A stretch of 5,144 nt of DNA, from positions 1-5,144 of the forward strand of contig JAQTOL010000272.1 of assembly GCA_028748945.1 (NCBI GenBank), read 5' to 3'. The stretch comes from Paludibacter sp. GTDB taxonomy: Bacteria > Bacteroidota > Bacteroidia > Bacteroidales > Paludibacteraceae. The notes under the pieces were generated by a model. The model was not told the origin of the DNA, made no database searches, and saw nothing but the letters and a program-made list of their open reading frames with translations. Of this stretch, positions 1-4,895 are shown piece by piece. A program made the translations under genes and the position numbers. Numbering within the stretch: position 1 is the stretch's first letter; the number at the start of each line of letters is the position of its first letter.

Positions 1-880
1 TACAGTGAGTTGTCACAAAATAGATTTCGTTCTTTTGCGCTGCAAAAACGATGCGTTCACCTACAGATTTATAAGTCCGGATTTTCAAACCGGTTATACT
101 ATATACATTTATAATATCATTCACTTCTGTTCCATCAATGATGATATCCGAAGCATTACTGGAAATACTTACATTGCTTGCCGACTGCTGGTTAACTGCA
201 GTATAGGTGGCTTTCCATGCATAGACAACAGGATTTACATCAGAGGATCCAAAATTTGCAGAAGGTATCAACTGGTCATAATCAAGACCCGGTCCCGAGC
301 AAAACCGATATGAAATAGTATTATCGCAGGTCAAATAATTCGGGGCTAAAAATGCCAGGAATACAACAGTACTGTCACTATTCACAGAAATCATATCTAA
401 TTCATAATTACCAACCGGAATATTCTGACCATACACATTCCCATATAAATAACAATGTCTGGTTCCCTTCGGAGTAGTTACACGAAAGGGGACAATTTCT
501 TCATAATATTCCTCAATCCATTTAGCTACCGTATCATTTACCCCTTCTTTATAGGTTCTTTCACTGGTGAAAGAACCGTCTTTAGCTCTTTCTACGTACA
601 TCCAGTCGCAAGGATGGCTAAGATAAAGGTATTTCAGGTTTGAAATTGTGACACTATCATTCCATGTGCTATCATTCAGAATGATTCTGTAATGGGTTTG
701 GTCAATCTTGCTGCATTTTTTGGCATCGACAATGTTCCAACCAACAAAATTTCCAACAATCAAGCATTGGTTGGTTGATGATGGAACAACAACATTAAAT
801 ACCACATCGATTGCCTTTAAACCTTGCAGTGGCAAAACCGTAATCATGAAAATAAATGTCGAAAAGATGGACTTTTTCAT
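1..880 (-). CDS. Secreted protein with two tandem E-set/starch-binding-like modules and a T9SS-type C-terminal tail (3' end outside window)
   Basis: The minus frame is open from the ATG at 880 to base 1, giving 293 residues with no stop. Residues 1-23 form a signal peptide: MKKS, a hydrophobic core, then LKA before IDVVFNV. Two similar modules follow. Module 1 (about 26-121) has GNFVGWN at 43-49, then YLYLSHPCDWMYVER, SERTY and NDTVAKW. Module 2 (about 131-224) has YGNVYGQN at 146-153 and YRFCSGPGLDYDQL at 191-204. This spacing resembles the immunoglobulin-like starch-binding/CBM modules found in surface proteins of Bacteroidota. From about residue 240, DIIIDGTEVNDIINVYSITGLKIRTY...EIYFVTT resembles a type A sorting domain of the type IX secretion system, so only a few residues should be missing. 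A second in-frame ATG at 943 would add 21 residues before the signal peptide; it is disfavoured because a promoter-like motif overlaps it. The ligand is unknown and no catalytic domain is visible. Family assignment comes from motif memory, not a search. Confidence 0.8.
   Translation of the reverse strand, partial: MKKSIFSTFIFMITVLPLQGLKAIDVVFNVVVPSSTNQCLIVGNFVGWNIVDAKKCSKIDQTHYRIILNDSTWNDSVTISNLKYLYLSHPCDWMYVERAKDGSFTSERTYKEGVNDTVAKWIEEYYEEIVPFRVTTPKGTRHCYLYGNVYGQNIPVGNYELDMISVNSDSTVVFLAFLAPNYLTCDNTISYRFCSGPGLDYDQLIPSANFGSSDVNPVVYAWKATYTAVNQQSASNVSISSNASDIIIDGTEVNDIINVYSITGLKIRTYKSVGERIVFAAQKNEIYFVTTHC
554..577. repeat. Perfect 11-bp inverted repeat with a 2-nt spacer inside the secreted-protein gene
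   Basis: GGTTCTTTCAC at 554-564 and its exact complement GTGAAAGAACC at 567-577 are separated only by TG. In the minus-strand gene it encodes roughly residues 102-109 (GSFTSERT), in the first module. In mRNA it could form a tight hairpin, although a 2-nt loop would open to four or more bases. It may also be a coincidence of coding sequence. Confidence 0.75.
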
Positions 881-930
881 AAATTTCAATAAACGATGAA
901 GAACCAAAAACTTCAAGTCAAAATTTTCAA

Positions 931-961
931 CAAATATATTCATTTTTTATCAAAAACTAAA
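931..961 (-). promoter_or_regulatory. Candidate Bacteroidota-type promoter for the secreted protein
   Basis: On the minus strand TATATTTG (938 to 931) matches the -7 consensus TAnnTTTG. A TTTA (961 to 958) lies 19 bases upstream, one base off the -33 TTTG. Transcription would begin near 925, about 45 bases before the ATG at 880. The same motif overlaps the alternative ATG at 943, which supports 880 as the start. Confidence 0.5.
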
Positions 962-1035
962 AAAAGTATATTTTCTAAATAAAACCTGACACGAACTTTT
1001 GTTAACCATCTTACGAATCATCTAAATGAAGTTTG

Positions 1036-1043
1036 TATCTTTG
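1036..1043 (+). promoter_or_regulatory. Candidate -7 promoter element for the kinase-RapZ fusion gene
   Basis: TATCTTTG matches the Bacteroidota -7 consensus TAnnTTTG exactly. No good TTTG is present at the -33 spacing; the nearest is TTAC at 1011-1014, 21 bases upstream, so the -33 box is weak. Transcription would start around 1050, leaving a leader of about 33 bases before the ATG at 1083. The motif lies inside the first codons of the longer reading frame that opens at ATG 1026, which argues against that start. Confidence 0.6.
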
Positions 1044-1082
1044 CACAAACATCAAACCCCTGTAATCATTCAACCCACTAGC

Positions 1083-2507
1083 ATGACCGAACTCGAAACA
1101 CTTTTCAAACAACAAACCCACGAAAAACTGCTTAGTAATGAAGAACTTTCCGCCTCCGGTTCCAACCGGCGTTATTTCAGGCTGGAAAGCAAAAACACGT
1201 CCATTATTGGTGTGGAAGGTACTTCCCTTGAAGAAAACAAGGCATTTATCGAAATGGCGAAACATTTTCACAGCAAAGGTTTACCCGTTCCGCAGTTTTT
1301 TGCTCAATCGGACGACGGAAGATTTTATATTCAGGAAGATTTGGGTGACACTTTGCTGTTCGATACCATTGCCGAAGGGCGAAAAACAGGTGTTTTTCAC
1401 GAACAGGAAAAAGAAATACTCCGCAAAACCATGCGAAAACTGCCGGCCATTCAGGTGCTGGGAGCTCAGGATTTCGATTTCACGGTATGCTATCCGCAAC
1501 CCGAATTCAATGAACGTTCCATCTTTTGGGATTTGAATTATTTCAAATATAGTTTTCTCAAAGCCACCGGACTCGATTTTCAGGAAAACAGGCTGGAAGA
1601 TGAATTTACCAAGTTAGCCGGGATTTTACTCCGGTCACATTCAAATACCTTTATGTATCGCGATTTTCAGAGCCGAAATGTAATGGTAAAAGATGATGAA
1701 CCTTATTTTATCGATTTTCAGGGAGGCCGAAAAGGTCCGTTGTACTACGATGTGGCTTCGTTTCTGTGGCAGGCTAAAGCACAATACAACGCGGAATTGC
1801 GTGAAGAATTGCTTCAGACTTACTTGGACGCTTTGAAAGAATTTATGCCGGTTGATGAAGCGGATTTCAGGGAACAATTGAAGCATTTTGTATTATTTCG
1901 CACCTTGCAGGTGTTGGGAGCGTATGGTTTCCGCGGGTATTTTGAGAAAAAACCTCATTTCCTGCAGAGCATTCCTTATGCACTTGAGAATCTACGTTCC
2001 ATACTTCAGAATAAGTTTTCGGAATACCCCTATTTACTGGAGATATTAAAGAAAATGACTGAACTGAAACAATTTCGGGAAGTTTCGGTACGTAAACCTT
2101 TAGTGGTGAAGATTTATAGCTTTTCGTATAAAAAAGGCATTCCACAAGATGATTCGGGTAATGGCGGAGGTTTTGTATTCGATTGCCGGGCCGTGAATAA
2201 TCCGGGGAAATACGAACGTTATGCCCATTTTACCGGATTGGATGAGTCGGTCATACAGTTTTTGGAAGAAGATGGTGAAATTCTGCATTTTCTGGAACAT
2301 GCTTTCGAATTAATTGATGCTTCAGTCAAACGCTATAAAGATCGTGGCTTTACAAATCTAATGATTAGCTTCGGTTGCACGGGTGGTCAACATCGCTCGG
2401 TTTATTCGGCCCAAAAGGCGGCGGAACATATCAGCAAGTTATTTGGAGTGGAAGTACAGCTGATCCACAGGGAACAGAATAAGGAAGAGATATTTGCTTC
2501 TCGTTAA
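1083..2507 (+). CDS. AmgK-like sugar kinase (APH fold) fused to a RapZ C-terminal domain
   Basis: The protein has 474 residues from ATG 1083. An in-frame ATG at 1026 would add 19 residues but lies upstream of a promoter-like TATCTTTG at 1036-1043. Residues about 1-310 are an aminoglycoside-phosphotransferase/choline-kinase fold: the nucleotide loop SGSNRRYFRL (25-34), the catalytic segment YRDFQSRN (192-199, Asp194 and Asn199) and the metal-binding IDFQGGRKGPLYYD (210-223). The last two resemble HRDYxxRN and LDFQDAxxGPxxYD of Pseudomonas AmgK, which phosphorylates MurNAc and GlcNAc at C1 in cell-wall recycling. The usual HxD histidine is Tyr192 here. Residues about 341-467 match the RapZ C-terminal domain: SFSYKKGIP, FVFDCRAVNNP, FTGLDESV and GCTGGQHRS (431-439). 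The ATPase domain of true RapZ is absent. In E. coli this domain binds GlcN-6-P and the GlmZ/GlmY RNAs. The MurU-like gene downstream supports an amino-sugar role. Kinase fold and RapZ domain are secure; the substrate is inferred. Confidence 0.9.
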   Translation: MTELETLFKQQTHEKLLSNEELSASGSNRRYFRLESKNTSIIGVEGTSLEENKAFIEMAKHFHSKGLPVPQFFAQSDDGRFYIQEDLGDTLLFDTIAEGRKTGVFHEQEKEILRKTMRKLPAIQVLGAQDFDFTVCYPQPEFNERSIFWDLNYFKYSFLKATGLDFQENRLEDEFTKLAGILLRSHSNTFMYRDFQSRNVMVKDDEPYFIDFQGGRKGPLYYDVASFLWQAKAQYNAELREELLQTYLDALKEFMPVDEADFREQLKHFVLFRTLQVLGAYGFRGYFEKKPHFLQSIPYALENLRSILQNKFSEYPYLLEILKKMTELKQFREVSVRKPLVVKIYSFSYKKGIPQDDSGNGGGFVFDCRAVNNPGKYERYAHFTGLDESVIQFLEEDGEILHFLEHAFELIDASVKRYKDRGFTNLMISFGCTGGQHRSVYSAQKAAEHISKLFGVEVQLIHREQNKEEIFASR

Positions 2508-2515
2508 TTGCTAAA

Positions 2516-2560
2516 GCGTTATTCTTTGTTATTTGGCTTTGCCGTTATTATTGGTTATTT
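2516..2560 (-). repeat. Left arm of imperfect inverted repeat flanking the four-helix-bundle gene
   Basis: Read on the minus strand the arm runs AAATAACCAATAATAACG, then the small hairpin GGCAAAGCC (2543 to 2535), then AAATAACAAAGAATAACGC. The right arm has the same order: AAAGTAACGATGAATAACG, a hairpin, and AAATAACACGAAGATAATAAC. Exact 7-base blocks shared as complements are CGTTATT (2543-2549) with AATAACG (2970-2976), and GTTATTT (2528-2534) with AAATAAC (2987-2993). Confidence 0.65.
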
Positions 2561-2586
2561 ATTGTTGGATATTAATTTTTAGCGTT

Positions 2587-2964
2587 ATGAAATTTGAAGA
2601 CCTGGAAGTTTATAAGATTTCGATGGATGTTTCTGACAAAATTTGGGAAATAGTAGAAACATGGGATTATTTTAAGAAAGACACTGTTGGTAAACAATGG
2701 GTTCGTGCCATTGATTCTGTAAGTTCAAATATAAGTGAAGGTTTTGGACGGAATACCTATAAAGATCAACGAAATTTTTATTATTTTTCAAGAGGTTCTC
2801 TATGTGAAAGTAAGACCTGGCTGGAAAAATCAAAAAGAAGAAAATTAATTAATGAAAGCACTTATAGTCTGTTGCTGAACGATTTCAATATATTAGGAAT
2901 CAAACTAAATAATTTCATAAATTCAGTCACTAGATTAATAAAAACAGATATTCAAACAAAGTAA
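2587..2964 (+). CDS. Four-helix-bundle protein, 23S rRNA intervening-sequence (S23) family
   Basis: The protein has 125 residues starting MKFEDLEVYK, the usual N-terminus of this family and close to its usual length of about 115-130. Key motifs are FEDLEVYK (3-10), QWVRAIDSVSSNISEGFGR (37-55, the signature RA..S...NI.EG.GR) and YFSRGSLCES (66-75, the RGSL.E motif). The rest is predicted helical, forming an up-down four-helix bundle. Relatives are encoded inside intervening sequences of 23S rRNA or stand alone in many Bacteroidota; the related Avd protein serves diversity-generating retroelements. No biochemical function is established for stand-alone members, and no reverse transcriptase is in this window. 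A hand count over 2581-2940 gives 108 G+C in 360 bases (30%), against 97 in 240 (40%) for 3061-3300 in the next gene. An upstream TTG at 2533 would add a hydrophobic N-terminus, but that stretch is the flanking repeat and is unlike the family. Confidence 0.9.
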   Translation: MKFEDLEVYKISMDVSDKIWEIVETWDYFKKDTVGKQWVRAIDSVSSNISEGFGRNTYKDQRNFYYFSRGSLCESKTWLEKSKRRKLINESTYSLLLNDFNILGIKLNNFINSVTRLIKTDIQTK

Positions 2965-3008
2965 CGATGAATAACGCCCGAAGGGCAAATAACACGAAGA
3001 TAATAACA
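2958..3008 (+). repeat. Right arm of imperfect inverted repeat flanking the four-helix-bundle gene
   Basis: The arm overlaps the end of the four-helix-bundle gene, whose stop TAA is at 2962-2964. It contains AATAACG (2970-2976), hairpin GCCC-GAA-GGGC (2976-2986), AAATAACACGAAG and ATAATAACAC. It mirrors the left arm at 2516-2560, including a hairpin at the equivalent place, but with small gaps. Confidence 0.65.
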
Positions 3009-3013
3009 CGAAG
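2989..3013 (+). repeat. Tandem direct repeat ATAACACGAAG before the nucleotidyltransferase
   Basis: ATAACACGAAG occurs at 2989-2999 and again at 3003-3013, a 14-base period. It lies at the outer edge of the right inverted-repeat arm and ends 8 bases before the ATG at 3022. It contains TAAC, like the other repeat blocks here, so it is probably part of the same repeat family and not a ribosome-binding element. Confidence 0.7.
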
Positions 3014-3021
3014 TCTATTCA

Positions 3022-3759
3022 ATGAAAGCAATGATTTTTGCAGCGGGTTTAGGTACTCGTCTGAAGCCAATTACCGATAATCTTCCGAAGGCTCTGCTAC
3101 CAATTGCCGGGAAGCCTCTTTTGGAACATCTGATTTTAAAATTGAAGGATTCGGGTTTCGATGAAATCATTGTCAATGTACATCATTTCCCCGATCGGAT
3201 TATTGATTTTTTGAAAGAGAAAAACAATTTTAGTATTCGTATTGAAGTGTCGGATGAACGTGAAATGCTGCTCGATACAGGTGGAGGAATCCGGAATGCC
3301 GCATGGTTTTTCGATGATGGGAAACCTTTTTTGGTTCACAACGTGGATATCCTTTCGAATGTCGACTTAAAAGCATTGGTCCATCAACATTTGCGCACAA
3401 ACAGTCTGGCGACTTTGGTAGTGAGCAAGCGCGATACCTTCCGCTATCTTCTGTTCAATGATGATTTACGATTAAACGGGTGGATAAACGAGAAAACGGG
3501 TGAAACAAAACCGCAGGATCTTAAAAGAATCGATTTCTATAATAAACTGGCATTTGCTGGGATACAGGTACTTTCTCCTAACGTGTTTGATTTAATGAAG
3601 AATCGGGACGCAAAATTCCCCATTATGGATTTCTATCTATCCAACATGAAAAATGAGGTTATATCGGGATTTGTGCCCGATAATTTCCGAATGATGGATG
3701 TTGGAAAGCTGGATGTATTGGAAGAAGCTGAAAAATTTGTAAAAACCCCTAACCCCTAA
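3022..3759 (+). CDS. MurU-like sugar-1-phosphate nucleotidyltransferase
   Basis: The protein has 245 residues. It has the nucleotidyltransferase (GT-A-like) fold: AAGLGTRLKPIT (7-18) and LPKALLPIAGKP (21-32) form the nucleotide-binding loop with Lys23, DTGGGI is at 85-90, and HNVDIL (106-111) carries the metal-binding Asp109. FAGIQVL (178-184) and FRMMDVGKLDVLEEAEKF (222-239) supply the second acidic residue, Asp226. DTGGGI and the DVG..D.L.EAE tail resemble MurU, which makes UDP-MurNAc from MurNAc-1-P. Lack of a C-terminal left-handed helix separates it from GlmU. Related enzymes act on mannose-1-P or other sugars, so the substrate is inferred from the AmgK-like kinase upstream, with which it probably forms one functional unit now split by the four-helix-bundle gene. 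There is no visible Shine-Dalgarno. The last residues, TPNP, and the stop codon are encoded by a CCCCTAA repeat. Confidence 0.88.
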   Translation: MKAMIFAAGLGTRLKPITDNLPKALLPIAGKPLLEHLILKLKDSGFDEIIVNVHHFPDRIIDFLKEKNNFSIRIEVSDEREMLLDTGGGIRNAAWFFDDGKPFLVHNVDILSNVDLKALVHQHLRTNSLATLVVSKRDTFRYLLFNDDLRLNGWINEKTGETKPQDLKRIDFYNKLAFAGIQVLSPNVFDLMKNRDAKFPIMDFYLSNMKNEVISGFVPDNFRMMDVGKLDVLEEAEKFVKTPNP

Positions 3760-3766
3760 AGGGGGA
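3743..3766 (+). repeat. CCCCTAACCCCTAAAGGGG element, copy 1
   Basis: The element includes the last codons and stop (3757-3759) of the nucleotidyltransferase. CCCC-TAAA-GGGG at 3753-3764 can form a short hairpin on its own. It is repeated in inverse orientation at 3826-3849 with one mismatch in 24 positions (C at 3840). Confidence 0.9.
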
Positions 3767-3825
3767 TAAAAAATATTACATACGATATTTATAGTAATCA
3801 AAGATTATAGACGAAAATAATTTAG

Positions 3826-3849
3826 TCCCCCTTTAGGGGCTAGGGGTTT
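3826..3849 (-). repeat. CCCCTAACCCCTAAAGGGG element, copy 2 (inverted)
   Basis: On the plus strand it reads TCCCCCTTTAGGGGCTAGG followed by GGTTT, the reverse complement of copy 1 except at 3840. Its outer edge overlaps the first two bases of the lipid-kinase stop codon region at 3848-3850. Confidence 0.9.
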
Positions 3850-4786
3850 AAGGCACTATCATTTGTATTGCATTCGGAATTACACTGATTTTGTAGGGCG
3901 ACAACCCGTTTACTATAATTCCATCCGCTTCGATTAAAGCATTATCATCGCAAATAATATCGAAATTCCGGGCTTGAAACGATAGTATAACCGGATGTTC
4001 CAATAATTTTCCATTAAAAAGTCTTCGTAACGCATTCAAAATATCGAAGAATGTAGGTGTTTTTGCCATCATTACATCCAATAATCCGTCGTATGGAAGC
4101 GCGTTGGGATTTTGTTTCATGCCGCCACCACTATAGCAACCATTCGCTGCATTCATTGTAAACATACCTTCATCAATGATTTTATCATCATAATGTATTT
4201 TCACCTGATGAGGTTTATAGCTAAAAACGGCTCCAAGTAATGAGATGGTATACATAAATGAGTGACTTCCAAAAATCTCCTTCAAACGATGTGTCAGATT
4301 AACCACGGCTGCATCCAAACCAAGGCCTACAGAATTGATAAAATAATGTGATTCCTTTTCACCTTCCATATCGTAATCAATCTTACCAATATCGATTGTT
4401 TGAAGTTTTCCTTTCAGAAATACATCAATTGAATGTTTATAATCACGGGTTAATCCCCAAAATCGTCCCCAGTCATTACCGGTTCCCCGGGGAATTAATG
4501 CAATTTTAAGTTGAGCTGTGTTTCCGATTTTTGCACTCAATAGTCCGTTGATGACTTCACTCATCGTGCCGTCACCTCCCAAAACCATAAAGTTTTGAAA
4601 ATGTTTTTCGGCAAAATATCGGGCAATTTTTATTGCATGACCGGCAAACTTGGTCATTTTATATTCGTAAGAAATGCCTGCCTCTTTCAAAATCTGAAAA
4701 AGGTAAATATTTTGTTGACGAAATTTCTTTTTCCCCGATTTTGGATTAATAATTATGGCCCAATGTTGTGTTGTGATTTCTTCCAT
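3848..4786 (-). CDS. Diacylglycerol kinase-family lipid kinase (DagK/YegS/LCB5 type)
   Basis: The protein has 312 residues, normal for the soluble lipid-kinase family that transfers ATP phosphate to diacylglycerol or sphingoid-type lipids at the membrane face. No signal peptide or membrane segment is evident. The N-terminal catalytic domain shows INPKSGKK (13-20), the hallmark GGDGTMSEVING (70-81) and IPRGTGNDW (98-106). The C-terminal lipid-binding domain shows FINSVGLGLDA (149-159) and the GGGM...PNALPYDGLLDV stretch (220-238). Near the end the usual DGE motif reads ADGI (287-290): Asp288 is kept but Glu is replaced by Ile290, so activity or specificity may differ. The lipid substrate cannot be read from sequence. 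It lies downstream of aroC on the same strand, separated by 116 bases holding repeats, and has its own possible promoter. The ATG at 4786 is chosen because METhionine-led residues up to INPKSG match the usual short N-terminus. Confidence 0.92.
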   Translation of the reverse strand: MEEITTQHWAIIINPKSGKKKFRQQNIYLFQILKEAGISYEYKMTKFAGHAIKIARYFAEKHFQNFMVLGGDGTMSEVINGLLSAKIGNTAQLKIALIPRGTGNDWGRFWGLTRDYKHSIDVFLKGKLQTIDIGKIDYDMEGEKESHYFINSVGLGLDAAVVNLTHRLKEIFGSHSFMYTISLLGAVFSYKPHQVKIHYDDKIIDEGMFTMNAANGCYSGGGMKQNPNALPYDGLLDVMMAKTPTFFDILNALRRLFNGKLLEHPVILSFQARNFDIICDDNALIEADGIIVNGLSPYKISVIPNAIQMIVP

Positions 4787-4792
4787 GATATG

Positions 4793-4806
4793 ACCCCTAA
4801 CCCCTA
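4793..4806 (+). repeat. CCCCTAACCCCTA element, copy 3 (partial)
   Basis: ACCCCTAACCCCTA lies 6 bases upstream of the lipid-kinase ATG and matches the first half of the repeat. The AAAGGGG half is replaced by TTCC followed by a palindrome. It is complementary to 4904-4917 of copy 4 over 14 bases. Confidence 0.85.
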
Positions 4807-4809
4807 TTC

Positions 4810-4821
4810 CGATAGCTATCG
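4810..4821. repeat. Perfect 12-bp palindrome CGATAGCTATCG
   Basis: The palindrome is flanked by ATTC on the left and, after TGGAG, by GGAAT on the right, so it can extend imperfectly to about 4806-4832. It sits between the two CCCCTAA copies in the aroC to lipid-kinase gap and would fall in the leader of the lipid-kinase mRNA if the candidate promoter is right. Confidence 0.8.
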
Positions 4822-4855
4822 TGGAGGGAATTAGGTTAGCTAAGTTTAATTATTT

Positions 4856-4863
4856 CAAATTTA
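4856..4863 (-). promoter_or_regulatory. Possible -7 promoter element for the lipid kinase
   Basis: On the minus strand TAAATTTG (4863 to 4856) fits TAnnTTTG. No convincing TTTG is found at the -33 spacing. A start near 4850 would give a leader of about 60 bases containing the palindrome at 4810-4821. The motif is short and the region AT-rich, so chance is a real alternative. Confidence 0.3.
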
Positions 4864-4895
4864 AAGTCAGTTTATAGCAGAAATTGGTAATTAAG

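Larger units (their letters stand above)
3743..3849. terminator. Candidate bidirectional terminator between convergent genes
   Basis: Copies 1 and 2 of the repeat form 24-base inverted arms (one mismatch) around a 59-base AT-rich spacer, exactly at the junction of two convergent genes. The stop at 3757-3759 is inside the left arm, and the stop of the lipid kinase overlaps the outer edge of the right arm. On the minus strand the far arm is followed by TTTTT. The plus strand has no comparable T run after the right arm. Position supports a terminator or mRNA-end protection role, but the long loop makes it atypical. Confidence 0.45.

Noticed and set aside
5..899. Three plus-strand open frames (5-313, 455-643, 708-899)
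   Set aside because: They are antisense shadows of the minus-strand secreted protein, which has a signal peptide, repeated modules and an uninterrupted frame; none of the three shows a recognisable protein.
1083..2080. Aminoglycoside resistance gene
   Set aside because: The fold is shared with aminoglycoside phosphotransferases, but the active-site segments look AmgK-like and the RapZ fusion plus MurU-like neighbour point to sugar metabolism.
1011..2300. Minus-strand frames and a second plus-strand frame (1138-1536) across the kinase gene
   Set aside because: All overlap the well-supported kinase-RapZ coding sequence in other frames and have no family motifs.
2533..2586. Hydrophobic N-terminal extension (MALPLLLVIYCW...) of the four-helix-bundle protein from a TTG start
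   Set aside because: It looks like a signal peptide or membrane segment, but is a translation of the inverted-repeat arm. The family begins at MKFEDLEVYK, encoded by an ATG at 2587.
2587..2964. Diversity-generating retroelement accessory protein (Avd)
   Set aside because: The fold family is related, but no reverse transcriptase, template repeat or variable repeat is present in the window, and the sequence has the ordinary IVS-type NISEGFGR and RGSL motifs.
3743..3849. CCCCTAA repeats as telomere-like or CRISPR repeats
   Set aside because: Only two units occur per copy, copies are in inverted pairs at gene ends, and there are no regular spacers. The G runs on one strand are too few and too spread for a confident G-quadruplex call.
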